Positions 9,182 to 19,176 of a stretch of DNA of 64,000 bases are shown here, piece by piece. Each line of letters opens with the position of its first letter. Position 1 is the first letter of the stretch. Made by a program: the position numbers and the translations under genes. Under the pieces are notes generated by a model. The model searched no databases. It saw nothing but the letters and a program-made list of their open reading frames with translations, and was not told the DNA's origin. Source of the DNA: Shewanella aestuarii (GTDB taxonomy: Bacteria > Pseudomonadota > Gammaproteobacteria > Enterobacterales > Shewanellaceae); NCBI RefSeq assembly GCF_011765625.1, contig NZ_CP050313.1, positions 864,501 to 928,500 on the forward strand. Reading direction: 5' to 3'.

Positions 9182-10380
9182 TGAGCTTGAAAGATTTTAT
9201 CGAACGTATTGAACCGCAATTTGAAAAAGGCGGCAAATACGAGAAGTGGTACGCACTTTATGAAGCTGCGGCTACTGTTTTTTATACACCGGGTAAGGTA
9301 AATAAAGGCACTACACACGTACGTGACAATATTGACCTTAAACGTATGATGATCACCGTATGGGCATGTACATTCCCAGCGATGTTCTTTGGTATGTATA
9401 ACGTAGGTTTACAAGCTCAAGTTGCGTTAGCTGCAGGTTTTGGTACGCCTGATGTATGGCAAGTTGGCTTATTTGAGTTATTTGGTGCTCAGCTCACTGC
9501 TGACTCTGGTATTGCCTCTTTGATGTGGTATGGGGCTTGCTGGTTCTTACCTATTTATGCCGTAACGTTTGTTGTGGGTGGTTTTTGGGAAGTACTATTT
9601 GCATCGGTACGTGGTCATGAAGTTAACGAAGGCTTCTTTGTTACCTCAGTACTGTTTGCGTTAACACTACCTGCCACCATCCCATTATGGATGGTGGCGC
9701 TAGGGATTACCTTTGGTGTTGTGGTTGCCAAAGAGATTTTTGGTGGTACAGGCCGAAACTTCCTAAACCCTGCTTTAGCTGGTCGAGCGTTCCTGTTTTT
9801 CGCGTATCCTTTAAGCATGTCAGGCGACACTACATGGGTTGTTGCAGATGGTTATTCAGGTGCAACGGCATTAAGCCAAGCTGCTCAAGGTACTTTTGAT
9901 TACGCAAATAACGCTAATTGGATTGATGCTTTCATGGGCTTCATTCCTGGATCTGTCGGCGAAGTTTCTACTTTTGCTATTTTACTAGGTGGTTTAGTCA
10001 TCATTTATACTCGCATCGCCTCTTGGCGCATTGTCGGTGGTGTGATGATAGGTATGGCCGCTATTGCTACTCTATTAAACATCATTGGAAGCGACACTAA
10101 TCCTATGTTTGCAATGCCTTGGCATTGGCACTTAGTATTAGGTGGATTTGCTTTCGGTATGATGTTTATGGCAACCGATCCGGTATCAGCGTCATTTACT
10201 AACTCAGCGAAATGGGCTTACGGTTTCTTGATTGGTGCTATGGTGGTGTTTATCCGTGTGATTAACCCAGCATTCCCAGAAGGCATGATGTTAGCTATTT
10301 TATTCGCTAACTTGTTTGCGCCTCTATTTGACCACTTCGTCGTTCAAGCAAATATCAAACGGAGGATTGCACGTGGCTAG
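9181..10380 (+). CDS. nqrB: Na+-translocating NADH:quinone reductase subunit B
   Basis: A 399-residue polytopic membrane subunit. It carries a covalently bound FMN through a phosphoester to Thr in the SGAT motif (Thr229 in SGATALS) and lies on the Na+ and electron path. The N-terminus [20 protein letters not shown] and the motif [20 protein letters not shown] are family signatures. It overlaps nqrA by 1 bp and nqrC by 8 bp. FMN attachment requires the ApbE flavin transferase, whose gene is downstream at 13824. Confidence 0.97.
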   Translation: MSLKDFIERIEPQFEKGGKYEKWYALYEAAATVFYTPGKVNKGTTHVRDNIDLKRMMITVWACTFPAMFFGMYNVGLQAQVALAAGFGTPDVWQVGLFELFGAQLTADSGIASLMWYGACWFLPIYAVTFVVGGFWEVLFASVRGHEVNEGFFVTSVLFALTLPATIPLWMVALGITFGVVVAKEIFGGTGRNFLNPALAGRAFLFFAYPLSMSGDTTWVVADGYSGATALSQAAQGTFDYANNANWIDAFMGFIPGSVGEVSTFAILLGGLVIIYTRIASWRIVGGVMIGMAAIATLLNIIGSDTNPMFAMPWHWHLVLGGFAFGMMFMATDPVSASFTNSAKWAYGFLIGAMVVFIRVINPAFPEGMMLAILFANLFAPLFDHFVVQANIKRRIARG

Positions 10381-11167
10381 TAATAAAGATTCGTTTGGAA
10401 AAACACTGTTTGTTGTAATTGGTCTTTGCTTTGTCTGCTCAATGTTTGTATCGACAGCTGCGGTTTTACTTAAGCCTACCCAGCAAGAGAACAAGCTGTT
10501 AGATAAGCAAAAGTATATTCTTGAAGCGGCAGGTTTAGTGGATACTAAATCAGGCAAGGTTGACAAGAAAACCATTATCGACACCTATAATAAATACGTT
10601 GAAGCTCGCTTGGTTGATTTAAAAACGGGTGACTTTGTTGAAGGTAATGCCGATACTTTTGATGTTGAAAAAGCAGCCAGAACTCCTGCTACTTCTTTCA
10701 AGCCTAAAAACGATATCGCTTCAGTTAAACGTGTTGCAAACAAGGGTGTTATTTATCTAATTAAAGATGATAACCAACAACTGCAAACTGTGATTATTCC
10801 TGTTAAAGGCTACGGTTTGTGGTCAACTATGTTTGCATTCCTTGCTGTTGAAGCGGATATGAATACTATTCGAAGCCTAGTGTATTATGACTTTACTGGC
10901 TCTGGTGAAACTCCAGGTCTAGGTGGTGAAGTTCAAAATCCACAATGGATTGCTAAATGGCAAGGTAAGAAACTTTATGACGAAAGTGGTAGTTTAGCGA
11001 TTCAAGTCACAAAAGTTCCTGCTGTAGCGGCTTCTATTCATGGTATCGATGCATTATCTGGTGCAACGTTAACCAGTAATGGTGTTCAGCACTCACTTAC
11101 GTTCTGGTTAGGTGAAGAAGGTTTTGCACGCTTTATTGAAAAAGCACGCAATGGAGGACTTAGCTAA
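10373..11167 (+). CDS. nqrC: Na+-translocating NADH:quinone reductase subunit C
   Basis: A 264-residue subunit with one N-terminal membrane helix (residues about 9-30) and a periplasmic FMN-binding domain. The FMN-attachment motif is SGATLTS near the C-terminus (SGAT Thr about residue 232). The start is GTG 10373, preceded by GGAGG at 10361-10365 with a 7-nt spacer; an in-frame start at 10316 would lie inside nqrB and add non-conserved residues. The TAATG junction with nqrD overlaps by one base. Confidence 0.96.
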   Translation: MASNKDSFGKTLFVVIGLCFVCSMFVSTAAVLLKPTQQENKLLDKQKYILEAAGLVDTKSGKVDKKTIIDTYNKYVEARLVDLKTGDFVEGNADTFDVEKAARTPATSFKPKNDIASVKRVANKGVIYLIKDDNQQLQTVIIPVKGYGLWSTMFAFLAVEADMNTIRSLVYYDFTGSGETPGLGGEVQNPQWIAKWQGKKLYDESGSLAIQVTKVPAVAASIHGIDALSGATLTSNGVQHSLTFWLGEEGFARFIEKARNGGLS

Positions 11168-11799
11168 TGGCTAATACTAAAGAACTGAAACAGGTTCTAA
11201 CCGGACCAATCATCAATAATAACCCAATTGCTTTACAAATTTTGGGTGTATGTAGTGCGCTAGCGGTAACTGCAAAAATGGAAACCGCTATTGTAATGAC
11301 ATTAGCGTTGACTGTGGTAACTGCGTTTTCTAACTTGTTTATTTCGCTACTACGTAATCACATTCCTAGCAGTGTGCGTATTATTGTGCAAATGACTGTT
11401 ATTGCATCCTTAGTAATTGTAGTTGACCAGGTATTACAAGCTTATGCTTATGATATCGCGAAGCAGTTATCTGTATTCGTTGGTTTGATTATTACTAACT
11501 GTATCGTAATGGGTCGTGCCGAAGCTTATGCAATGAAAACACCGCCAATGATGAGTTTTATGGATGGTATCGGTAACGGTTTAGGTTACGGTGCGATCTT
11601 ATTATCTGTAGGCTTCATTCGCGAGTTATTCGGTAACGGTTCATTATTCGGTATTGAAATCCTCAGCAAAATCTCTGATGGTGGCTGGTATCAACCAAAT
11701 GGTTTATTACTACTTCCACCAAGTGCGTTCTTCCTGATTGGTGGTTTAATCTGGATGATCCGTACTTATAAGCCAGAGCAAGTAGAAGCAAAAGGGTAG
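11167..11799 (+). CDS. nqrD: Na+-translocating NADH:quinone reductase subunit D
   Basis: A 210-residue, six-helix integral membrane subunit of the RnfA/NqrD/NqrE type. Together with NqrE it coordinates an intramembrane iron centre. The [35 protein letters not shown] start and the [14 protein letters not shown] segment, with its conserved membrane Cys, are characteristic. It starts inside the nqrC stop and is separated from nqrE by 5 bp. Confidence 0.96.
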   Translation: MANTKELKQVLTGPIINNNPIALQILGVCSALAVTAKMETAIVMTLALTVVTAFSNLFISLLRNHIPSSVRIIVQMTVIASLVIVVDQVLQAYAYDIAKQLSVFVGLIITNCIVMGRAEAYAMKTPPMMSFMDGIGNGLGYGAILLSVGFIRELFGNGSLFGIEILSKISDGGWYQPNGLLLLPPSAFFLIGGLIWMIRTYKPEQVEAKG

Positions 11800-11804
11800 C
11801 CGTA

Positions 11805-12413
11805 ATGGAACATTATATTAGTTTATTAATACGTTCGATATTCATTGAGAACATGGCTCTGGCCTTCTTCTTGGGTATGTGTACCTTTTTAGCTGTGTCT
11901 AAAAAGGTAACTACGTCGATGGGTTTAGGTGTTGCGGTAATTGTGGTTCTGGCTATTTCAGTACCGGCTAACCAAATTATTTACCAAGGTATCCTTGCTC
12001 CTGGCGCATTGGCTTGGGCTGGTGTTCCTGAAGCTGACTTAAGCTTCTTGAAGTTTATTACCTTTATCGGTGTGATTGCTGCATTAGTACAAATTTTGGA
12101 AATGACCTTAGATAAGTATTTTCCACCTTTATACAATGCATTAGGTATTTTCTTACCATTGATTACTGTGAACTGTGCAATTTTCGGTGCGGTATCATTT
12201 ATGGTCGAGCGTGATTACACTCTAGGCGAAAGCGTAGTGTTTGGTATCGGCTCTGGTATCGGTTGGGCGTTAGCAATTGTATTGTTAGCGGGTATCCGTG
12301 AGAAAATGAAGTATTCTGATGTGCCAAATGGTTTACGTGGCTTAGGTATTACCTTTGTTACTGCTGGTCTTATGGCTCTAGGTTTCATGTCGTTCTCTGG
12401 TGTTTCTTTATAA
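11805..12413 (+). CDS. nqrE: Na+-translocating NADH:quinone reductase subunit E
   Basis: A 202-residue, six-helix membrane subunit, the inverted-topology partner of NqrD. Signature blocks are [32 protein letters not shown] and [17 protein letters not shown], each with a conserved Cys expected to bind the shared iron centre. Tight linkage to nqrD (5-bp gap) and a 47-bp gap before nqrF keep it within the operon. Confidence 0.96.
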   Translation: MEHYISLLIRSIFIENMALAFFLGMCTFLAVSKKVTTSMGLGVAVIVVLAISVPANQIIYQGILAPGALAWAGVPEADLSFLKFITFIGVIAALVQILEMTLDKYFPPLYNALGIFLPLITVNCAIFGAVSFMVERDYTLGESVVFGIGSGIGWALAIVLLAGIREKMKYSDVPNGLRGLGITFVTAGLMALGFMSFSGVSL

Positions 12414-12460
12414 GAATCACTAAGACGAAGTATTAATTTGAACCTTTAAGGAATAAGTGA

Positions 12461-13708
12461 ATGGGTATTCTTGAATCTACTCCAATAGATGTTTATCTAG
12501 GTGTGAGTATGTTTACCGCCATCGTACTGGTTTTAGTGTTAGTGATTTTATTCGCTAAATCAAAACTGGTTGCGAGCGGTGATATCACTATTGGTATTAA
12601 TGGTGATGCGGACAAAGCAATTAAAACTGGCGCAGGTGGTAAATTACTCGGCGCTTTAGCTGATAGCGGTATCTTCGTGTCAAGCGCATGTGGCGGCGGC
12701 GGCTCTTGTGGCCAGTGTCGAGTTCACATTAAATCAGGTGGTGGCGATATTTTACCAACCGAACTTGATCATATTAGTAAAGGCGAAGCTCGCCAAGGTT
12801 GTCGTTTAGCTTGCCAAGTTAACGTCAAAACCGATATGGAAATTGAGCTAGAAGAAGAAATCTTTGGTATCAAAAAGTGGGAATGTGAAGTTATTTCTAA
12901 TGATAACAAAGCAACCTTTATTAAAGAGCTTAAGCTGCAAATTCCGGATGGTGAATCTGTACCGTTCAGAGCGGGTGGTTATATTCAGATTGAAGCGCCT
13001 GCTCACCATGTGAAATATGCTGATTTTGATGTACCAGCACAATATCGTGGTGATTGGGAGCACTTTGGTTTCTTTAATTTAGAATCTAAAGTAGACGAAG
13101 AAACGATCCGTGCATACTCAATGGCTAACTATCCAGAAGAGTTTGGCATTATCATGCTCAACGTGCGTATTGCAACACCGCCACCACGCAATTTAAGCCT
13201 TCCTTGCGGTAAAATGTCATCGTATATTTGGAGCTTAAAAGCCGGTGATAAGGTCACTATCTCAGGCCCCTTTGGTGAGTTCTTCGCTAAAGATACTGAT
13301 GCAGAAATGGTCTTTATTGGTGGTGGAGCGGGTATGGCGCCAATGCGTTCGCATATCTTTGATCAACTTAAGCGTCTTAAATCTAAGCGTAAGATGAGTT
13401 TCTGGTATGGTGCACGTTCTAAGCGTGAAATGTTCTATGTGGAAGACTTTGACGGCCTAGCGGCTGAAAATGAGAACTTCCAATGGCATGTTGCCTTATC
13501 TGATCCGCAAGCTGAAGATAACTGGACTGGTTATACTGGGTTTATTCATAACGTGTTATATGAAAACTACCTTCGTGACCATGAAGCGCCTGAAGATTGT
13601 GAGTTCTACATGTGTGGGCCTCCAATGATGAACGCAGCAGTAATTGGCATGCTAAAAGATTTAGGTGTTGAAGATGAAAACATCTTATTAGATGACTTCG
13701 GTGGCTAA
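12461..13708 (+). CDS. nqrF: Na+-translocating NADH:quinone reductase subunit F (NADH-oxidising)
   Basis: A 415-residue electron-input subunit. An N-terminal membrane helix (about residues 11-32) is followed by a ferredoxin-like domain with 2Fe-2S ligands Cys77, Cys83, Cys86 and Cys118, then a ferredoxin-reductase module with the FAD motif RAYSMAN and the NADH-binding [11 protein letters not shown]. It ends with the family C-terminus DDFGG. It transfers hydride-derived electrons from NADH to the 2Fe-2S centre. The start has AAGGAA upstream. A terminator follows it, so apbE may be a separate transcript. Confidence 0.97.
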   Translation: MGILESTPIDVYLGVSMFTAIVLVLVLVILFAKSKLVASGDITIGINGDADKAIKTGAGGKLLGALADSGIFVSSACGGGGSCGQCRVHIKSGGGDILPTELDHISKGEARQGCRLACQVNVKTDMEIELEEEIFGIKKWECEVISNDNKATFIKELKLQIPDGESVPFRAGGYIQIEAPAHHVKYADFDVPAQYRGDWEHFGFFNLESKVDEETIRAYSMANYPEEFGIIMLNVRIATPPPRNLSLPCGKMSSYIWSLKAGDKVTISGPFGEFFAKDTDAEMVFIGGGAGMAPMRSHIFDQLKRLKSKRKMSFWYGARSKREMFYVEDFDGLAAENENFQWHVALSDPQAEDNWTGYTGFIHNVLYENYLRDHEAPEDCEFYMCGPPMMNAAVIGMLKDLGVEDENILLDDFGG

Positions 13709-13720
13709 ATTTTAAATAAT

Positions 13721-13748
13721 TAAGGTGCTTAACGGCACCTTAATTTTT
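13721..13748 (+). terminator. Terminator after nqrF
   Basis: Stem TAAGGTGC / GCACCTTA with a TTAACG loop, followed by ATTTTTATT. It lies 13 bp past the nqrF stop and separates nqrA-F from apbE-nqrM. Confidence 0.75.
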
Positions 13749-13823
13749 ATTAATTGCAGTTATACTTAAGCCCCTAATGCTTAAGTAGCTGCAATTTTTG
13801 TATGAGTAATAACTAACATCTTT

Positions 13824-14834
13824 ATGACTAAATTTATTCAATTTTTCATTTCATTTTTTCTTGTCGTTTTTTTGGTGGCTTGCACTAAGCCTGAGCCGAC
13901 TCTGGTTCTATCTGGCAATACTATGGGCACTACTTACCACATTACTGTGGTTAATAATGAGAGATTGCCTCAAACTCAATTGCTACAAGCTGAAATTGAT
14001 ATGGCGCTTGAGCAAGTGAATGATCAAATGTCTACCTATAGAGCTAACTCTGAGCTGTCTCGATTTAATCAGTTACAAATTAAGCAAAGTGTAGAAGTTT
14101 CTGCAGATACGCTCCAAGTTGTTCATGAAGGGATAAGACTCTATGAGGTTACGGGTGGGGCGCTTGATATCACCTTAGGGCCCTTGGTTAATTTATGGGG
14201 GTTTGGTCCAGACAAACGTCCTATCGATGTGCCAACCCAAGCACAGATTAATGAAGCGAAAACCAAAATGGGTATGGCTGAGTTGTCTATAGATGGTAAT
14301 AAGCTAGTAAAACATAATGCCGATTTGTATATCGACTTATCATCAATAGCAAAAGGATTTGGTGTAGATAAAATTGCTGCGTTATTAGATAAATATCATG
14401 TCAGTGGTTATCTTGTCGAAATCGGTGGTGAAATAAGCGTAAAGGGCCAAAAAGCTGATGGTTCTGCTTGGCGAATTGCTGTTGAAAAACCCACATCTGA
14501 AGGTCAACAGGTTCAACAAGTCATTGAGTTAGAAAGTATCGCAATGGCTACTTCGGGTGATTATCGTAATTATTACGAAGAAAACGGCGAACGTTTTTCA
14601 CACATCGTTGATCCTCGCACGGGTTATCCAATTAAACATAAATTAGCTTCAGCAACGGTATTGCATAAAAGTACAATGACAGCAGATGGTTATGCTACTG
14701 CTATGATGGTATTAGGTACCGAAGCGTCATTAGCGCTTGCTAAAGAGCAAAATTTAGCAATAATGCTGATTGAAAAGCAGGAGCAGGGTTATCAGGTCTA
14801 TTATAGTGATGCGTTTACACGCTATATTAATTAA
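13824..14834 (+). CDS. apbE: FAD:protein FMN transferase (lipoprotein)
   Basis: A 336-residue ApbE-family flavin transferase that attaches FMN from FAD to Thr in SGAT motifs, here expected to modify NqrB and NqrC. The N-terminal lipoprotein signal ends in FLVAC (Cys20), placing it on the periplasmic side. Family motifs are LSGNTMGTTYHIT, DLSSIAKGFGVD, the HIVDPRTGYP signature and the metal-binding TADGYATAMMVLG. Location directly after nqrF and before nqrM supports a dedicated role in Na+-NQR maturation. Confidence 0.95.
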   Translation: MTKFIQFFISFFLVVFLVACTKPEPTLVLSGNTMGTTYHITVVNNERLPQTQLLQAEIDMALEQVNDQMSTYRANSELSRFNQLQIKQSVEVSADTLQVVHEGIRLYEVTGGALDITLGPLVNLWGFGPDKRPIDVPTQAQINEAKTKMGMAELSIDGNKLVKHNADLYIDLSSIAKGFGVDKIAALLDKYHVSGYLVEIGGEISVKGQKADGSAWRIAVEKPTSEGQQVQQVIELESIAMATSGDYRNYYEENGERFSHIVDPRTGYPIKHKLASATVLHKSTMTADGYATAMMVLGTEASLALAKEQNLAIMLIEKQEQGYQVYYSDAFTRYIN

Positions 14835-14864
14835 TCGGCCAGAGTCGTTAAACTGGAGACTGAG

Positions 14865-15086
14865 ATGAGCACATTTATTGCTGCGTTTGTAGTGTTATTA
14901 TTATTTTTCTTACTGATGTCGGTTGGTTATATCATCAAGAAAAAGGCGGTTGAAGGAAGCTGTGGCGGCTTAGGTGTTTTGGGGATTGAAAAAGCCTGTG
15001 ATTGTGACGATCCTTGCGATAAACGTAAGCGTCGTATGGCTGAAGAAGAGCGTCGTCAAAAGCTCGAGCAAAACAGAATTATTTAG
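14865..15086 (+). CDS. nqrM: Na+-NQR maturation protein NqrM (DUF539)
   Basis: A 73-residue protein with one N-terminal membrane helix (about residues 4-23) followed by a short Cys-rich tail. The Cys residues are 33, 45, 47 and 51, in the family pattern GSCGGLG...ACDCDDPC. NqrM is needed for assembly of active Na+-NQR and is thought to deliver iron to the NqrD/E centre. It has GGAGA upstream and starts 31 bp after apbE, with which it probably forms a transcript. The highly basic C-terminus (KRKRR) is typical. Confidence 0.93.
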   Translation: MSTFIAAFVVLLLFFLLMSVGYIIKKKAVEGSCGGLGVLGIEKACDCDDPCDKRKRRMAEEERRQKLEQNRII

Positions 15087-15108
15087 CCTTGCTATAAAAG
15101 TTTCAAAG

Positions 15109-15160
15109 ACCCTATTTGTGCTTAGGTTTATTAAACTAAGTGCAAATAGGGTTTATTTTT
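15109..15160 (+). terminator. Long hairpin terminator after nqrM
   Basis: A 17-bp imperfect stem pairs 15109-15125 with 15136-15152 (two central mismatches, 10-nt loop) and is followed by TTATTTTTTA. It is the likely end of the apbE-nqrM transcript. Confidence 0.75.
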
Positions 15161-15348
15161 TAGTGGTTCAATATTGATTTTGTTTAAAGCTACTGGCAAC
15201 TCAGCTTAAGCTTAGGTAAGCTGTTGCCATTATCTATGTATCATCCCCATCGTATTCTTGTTATTGAACATAAATCATTTAGAGCGATACAGATTAAGTT
15301 GATATTTAATCGACAAGGGATGCGTTTGTTTTATGGAGAACATTTCAC

Positions 15349-15825
15349 ATGAATAAAGTTCCAATGACCGTTGTTGGTGCTGATCAACTACGTAAAGAGT
15401 TAGAGATTTTAAAGTTTGATCGTCGCCCTAAAATTACAGAAGCGATTGCATCTGCACGTGAACTTGGTGATTTGAAAGAAAATGCTGAGTACCATGCTGC
15501 ACGTGAAGAACAAGGTATCTGTGAAGCTCGTATTCGTGACATTGAAGGTAAGCTATCTAATGCACAAATTATTGACGTTACTACTATTGAAAATACCGGT
15601 CGTGTCATATTTGGAGCCACCGTAACCATTTTGAACATAGATACTGATGCTGAGGTGACATACCGAATTGTGGGTGATGATGAAGCAGATATTAAACAAA
15701 ATTTAATTTCAGTAAACTCACCAATTGCCCGTGGTTTAATTGGCAAGAATGAAGGCGATGAAGTCGGTATTTCTACTCCAGGTGGCATTACAGATTATGA
15801 AATCGTGTCAGTTGAATATTTATAA
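15349..15825 (+). CDS. greA: Transcription elongation factor GreA
   Basis: A 158-residue GreA, canonical length. The N-terminal coiled coil carries the tip acidic pair Asp41 and Glu44 in [14 protein letters not shown], which inserts into the RNA polymerase secondary channel to stimulate cleavage of backtracked RNA. The C-terminal globular domain ends [19 protein letters not shown] lies before ATG 15349. It has its own terminator and faces yhbY convergently. Confidence 0.97.
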   Translation: MNKVPMTVVGADQLRKELEILKFDRRPKITEAIASARELGDLKENAEYHAAREEQGICEARIRDIEGKLSNAQIIDVTTIENTGRVIFGATVTILNIDTDAEVTYRIVGDDEADIKQNLISVNSPIARGLIGKNEGDEVGISTPGGITDYEIVSVEYL

Positions 15826-15857
15826 ATACATGCTTAATTAATCATTTGGGCATAAAA

Positions 15858-15886
15858 AACCACTGCAAAGGCAGTGGTTTTTTATA
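15858..15886 (+). terminator. Terminator after greA
   Basis: Stem AACCACTGC / GCAGTGGTT with an AAAG loop, A-run upstream and T-run downstream. It lies 32 bp past the greA stop. Confidence 0.9.
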
Positions 15887-15894
15887 ATCTAGAT

Positions 15895-16059
15895 ATTATT
15901 CCAATCGTAATGAATAACTGTATCATCCTAGCTTGTTAAAATACCTGATTACAGCGTTAGATTTTTTGACTGTAGAAAAACTACGTATAAAAAATCTGCC
16001 TTGTTATCATGAGTTTTTCAACATTATTTCTGTCCACTTATTCACTGTGATTGCTATTA
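15895..16059 (+). repeat. Dispersed palindromic intergenic repeat, copy A (full length)
   Basis: An approximately 165-bp element found in three copies in this window. The left end CCAATCGTAATGAATAACTG and right end CACTTATTCACTGTGATTG form imperfect terminal inverted repeats (CAATC...TGAATAA). The centre is a hairpin between AGATTTTTTGACTGTAG (about 15959-15975) and CTACGTATAAAAAATCT (about 15981-15997). It fills the space between the greA terminator and yhbY, and its last bases, TATTA, supply the yhbY stop codon on the minus strand. It has no coding capacity and looks MITE-like. Compare copies at 29735 and 45317. Confidence 0.7.
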
Positions 16060-16356
16060 CTTGGCTTTTGGAAGCGCGATTTTCATTTCTTCAGAATGAC
16101 GGAATAGCACTACAATGTGGCCAATGGTTTGCACTTTCGCAGACTGAGTTTCACGTACAATGGCGTCAACGATGGCATTTTTAAGTTCTCTATCAGAAGA
16201 GGCTACTTTCACTTTGATCAATTCGTGATGATTAAGAGCGCTATCAATTTCAGCCAGAACACCTTCAGTCAATCCATTGGCACCAAGCAGCACAACTGGC
16301 TTTAGACTGTGTGCCAGACCTTTTAGATACTGTTTCTGTTTGGTTGTTAAGTTCAT
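16057..16356 (-). CDS. yhbY: Ribosome assembly RNA-binding protein YhbY (CRM domain)
   Basis: A 99-residue CRS1/YhbY (CRM) domain protein that associates with the pre-50S ribosomal subunit. It matches the family from MNLTTKQKQYLKGLAHSLKPVVLLGANGLTEGV, with the GxxG RNA-binding loop GANG, to the C-terminal GHIVVLFRHSEE. It is divergent from rlmE, as in other gammaproteobacteria. Its stop codon lies inside the end of repeat copy A. Confidence 0.95.
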   Translation of the reverse strand: MNLTTKQKQYLKGLAHSLKPVVLLGANGLTEGVLAEIDSALNHHELIKVKVASSDRELKNAIVDAIVRETQSAKVQTIGHIVVLFRHSEEMKIALPKAK

Positions 16357-16446
16357 TTATACCAACTTTTGCTGAGTTACTGTTGAAAAACCGCTATTCT
16401 ACCCTTATATACTCTATATGTAACTCCAAATCGTTACGGAATTTGA

Positions 16447-17076
16447 ATGGTAACTAAAAAACGTACCGCGAGCTCAGCTCGCTGGATGCAAGAACATTTT
16501 GATGACCACTATGTTAAATTAGCTCAAAAGCGAGGCTTTCGCTCAAGAGCTGCATTTAAGTTAGAGGAAATTCAGCAGAAAGATCAATTGATCAAGCAAG
16601 GAATGACCGTCGTAGATTTAGGTGCAGCCCCTGGCGGTTGGTCTCAAGTTGCTGTAAAACTTGCTGGAGAAAAAGGTAAAGTTATTGCCTGTGATATTTT
16701 ACCAATGGATCCAATTGTTGGTGTTGATTTTCTTCAAGGTGACTTCAGGGAAGAAAAAGTACTCGATGCATTATTGTCCAGAGTAGGTGAAGCGAAAGTT
16801 GATGTGGTATTATCGGATATGGCACCCAATATGAGTGGTTCCGGTGCGGTAGATCAACCACGGGCAATGTATTTAGTTGAGCTGGCATTGGATATGTGTC
16901 ATCAAGTATTAGCTGCTAACGGTTGTTTTGCTGTTAAAGTCTTTCAGGGGGAGGGCTTTGATGAGTATATGGCAGCGGTTAAGCAAGCTTTTAAAGTGGT
17001 AAAAACCCGTAAACCAGACTCTTCTAGAGCACGCTCTCGAGAAGTCTATATAGTGGCGACTGGTTACAAGTTGTAG
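16447..17076 (+). CDS. rlmE: 23S rRNA 2'-O-ribose U2552 methyltransferase
   Basis: A 209-residue RlmE/RrmJ (FtsJ). It methylates U2552 in the A-loop of 23S rRNA using S-adenosylmethionine during late 50S maturation. The K-D-K-E catalytic tetrad is complete: Lys38, Asp124, Lys164 and Glu199. The SAM site is [13 protein letters not shown]. It is 46 bp upstream of ftsH, the conserved rlmE-ftsH pair. Confidence 0.97.
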   Translation: MVTKKRTASSARWMQEHFDDHYVKLAQKRGFRSRAAFKLEEIQQKDQLIKQGMTVVDLGAAPGGWSQVAVKLAGEKGKVIACDILPMDPIVGVDFLQGDFREEKVLDALLSRVGEAKVDVVLSDMAPNMSGSGAVDQPRAMYLVELALDMCHQVLAANGCFAVKVFQGEGFDEYMAAVKQAFKVVKTRKPDSSRARSREVYIVATGYKL

Positions 17077-17122
17077 TAGTCTAATATTTATTATCGCAAG
17101 ACTGTAATAGAGGTCTAATAAT

Positions 17123-19105
17123 TTGAGTGACATGGCAAAAAATCTAATACTCTGGGTCGTCATCGCCGTTGTGTTGATGTCGGTATTTCAGGGTTATTCC
17201 CCTACTTCTTCGAATTCGCAGAAGATGGATTATTCCGCTTTTCTTGATAATGTTCGTGATGGCCAAATTAATGCCGTCGAAATCAAGAGCGACCAACGTA
17301 CGATAGAAGGAACAAAACGTACTGGCGAAAAATTTACCACTATCATGCCCATGTATGACCAAGATCTAATTAATGACCTTGATCGCAAAGGTATTAGCAT
17401 GAAGGGGCAAGAAGCTGAAGAATCGAGCTTTTTAACTCAAATATTTATATCGTGGTTCCCAATGCTACTGCTAATTGGTGTATGGATATTCTTCATGCGA
17501 CAAATGCAAGGCGGGGGCGGAAAAGGCGCGATGTCGTTTGGTAAAAGTAAAGCCAAACTGATGAGTGAAGATCAGATTAAAACCACTTTTGTTGATGTTG
17601 CCGGTTGTGATGAAGCAAAAGAGGAAGTGAAAGAGTTAGTGGATTACTTACGTGATCCAACTAAGTTCCAAAAACTCGGTGGTCGAATCCCTACGGGCGT
17701 ATTAATGGTTGGCCCGCCAGGTACAGGTAAAACGTTACTTGCTAAAGCAATTGCTGGTGAGTCTAAGGTACCTTTTTTCACCATTTCGGGTTCTGATTTT
17801 GTTGAAATGTTCGTTGGTGTGGGTGCATCTCGTGTGCGTGACATGTTTGAACAAGCAAAAAAATCAGCGCCATGTATTATCTTTATCGATGAAATCGATG
17901 CTGTTGGTCGTCAACGTGGCGCAGGTTTAGGTGGTGGGCACGATGAACGTGAACAAACGCTAAACCAAATGCTAGTTGAGATGGACGGTTTTGAAGGTAA
18001 CGAAGGTATTATCGTTATTGCAGCAACTAACCGCCCTGATGTACTGGATGCCGCTTTATTGCGTCCAGGTCGTTTTGACCGTCAAGTAGTCGTTGGCTTG
18101 CCTGATGTGCGTGGTCGAGAGCAAATTCTTAAAGTCCATATGCGCAAAGTGCCTTTAGCTGATGATGTTAAAGCAAGTGTTATTGCACGTGGTACGCCAG
18201 GCTTTTCTGGTGCTGATTTAGCTAACTTGGTCAATGAAGCCGCTTTGTTTGCGGCTCGTGGCAATCGTCGCATGGTTAGCATGGAAGAATTTGAACGAGC
18301 TAAAGATAAAATTATGATGGGGGCGGAACGTCGCTCTATGGTGATGTCTGAGGCTGAAAAAGAAATGACTGCTTACCACGAAGCCGGTCATGCTATTGTT
18401 GGTTGCCTTGTACCTGAGCATGATCCTGTACATAAGGTCACAATTATCCCTCGAGGCCGTGCTTTGGGAGTCACTTTCTTCTTGCCAGAAGCTGATGCCA
18501 TCAGTCAAAGTCGTCGTAAGCTAGAGTCTCAAATTTCCGTAGCTTATGGCGGGCGCTTAGCTGAAGAGCTCATTTTCGGTAGTGAAAAAGTTTCTACTGG
18601 TGCGTCTCAAGATATCAAATATGCCACATCAATTGCACGTAACATGGTTACACAGTGGGGCTTCTCAGATAAATTAGGGCCGTTACTTTACGCTGAAGAA
18701 GAAGGGGAAGTGTTCCTTGGTCGCAGCATGGGTAAAACTAAAGCAATGTCAGGTGATACCGCATCTCTAATTGATTCTGAAATTAAAGCAATTATTGATA
18801 AGAATTATAACCGTGCACATCAATTGTTGACAGATAACATGGATATTCTTCATGCAATGAAAGATGCATTGATGAAGTACGAAACTATTGATTCATTGCA
18901 AATTGATGATTTAATGAATCGTCGTGAAGTGCGTCAACCAGCTGATTGGCAAAATGATGATTCTGCTGGTGATAAAGGTAACGGTAATAACAATACTAAT
19001 GCTGAACCAAAGTCTGAGGTTGAATCTCAAGCTAAACCCGATGATGGACCAGCTGAACCAAGCAAAAAAGATGATTTAGAAACGGACGAGTCCGCGGCTA
19101 AATGA
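17123..19105 (+). CDS. ftsH: ATP-dependent zinc metalloprotease FtsH
   Basis: A 660-residue membrane-anchored AAA+ protease of the inner membrane that degrades short-lived and misfolded proteins. There are two N-terminal membrane helices (about 8-24 and 107-125), Walker A GPPGTGKT (197-204), Walker B IIFIDEID, the SRH arginines, and zinc-binding HEAGH (419-423). The C-terminal 60 residues are a variable acidic tail. The start is TTG 17123, supported by AGAGGT 8 nt upstream and the conserved [12 protein letters not shown]-terminus; ATG 17132 is a less well placed alternative. Confidence 0.97.
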   Translation: MSDMAKNLILWVVIAVVLMSVFQGYSPTSSNSQKMDYSAFLDNVRDGQINAVEIKSDQRTIEGTKRTGEKFTTIMPMYDQDLINDLDRKGISMKGQEAEESSFLTQIFISWFPMLLLIGVWIFFMRQMQGGGGKGAMSFGKSKAKLMSEDQIKTTFVDVAGCDEAKEEVKELVDYLRDPTKFQKLGGRIPTGVLMVGPPGTGKTLLAKAIAGESKVPFFTISGSDFVEMFVGVGASRVRDMFEQAKKSAPCIIFIDEIDAVGRQRGAGLGGGHDEREQTLNQMLVEMDGFEGNEGIIVIAATNRPDVLDAALLRPGRFDRQVVVGLPDVRGREQILKVHMRKVPLADDVKASVIARGTPGFSGADLANLVNEAALFAARGNRRMVSMEEFERAKDKIMMGAERRSMVMSEAEKEMTAYHEAGHAIVGCLVPEHDPVHKVTIIPRGRALGVTFFLPEADAISQSRRKLESQISVAYGGRLAEELIFGSEKVSTGASQDIKYATSIARNMVTQWGFSDKLGPLLYAEEEGEVFLGRSMGKTKAMSGDTASLIDSEIKAIIDKNYNRAHQLLTDNMDILHAMKDALMKYETIDSLQIDDLMNRREVRQPADWQNDDSAGDKGNGNNNTNAEPKSEVESQAKPDDGPAEPSKKDDLETDESAAK

Positions 19106-19124
19106 GTCTAAACTTAACCTTGTG

Positions 19125-19150
19125 AAAACCCCGAAAGGGGTTTTCTTGTT
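19125..19150 (+). terminator. Terminator after ftsH
   Basis: Perfect 8-bp stem AAAACCCC / GGGGTTTT with a GAAA tetraloop and a following T-rich stretch. Confidence 0.85.
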
Positions 19151-19176
19151 TTAGATTTCGGTGTTAGGAAATACTG

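Noticed and set aside
15384..15788. 134-codon minus-strand frame opposite greA
   Set aside because: Shadow of greA; no start context and no protein-like conservation recognised.
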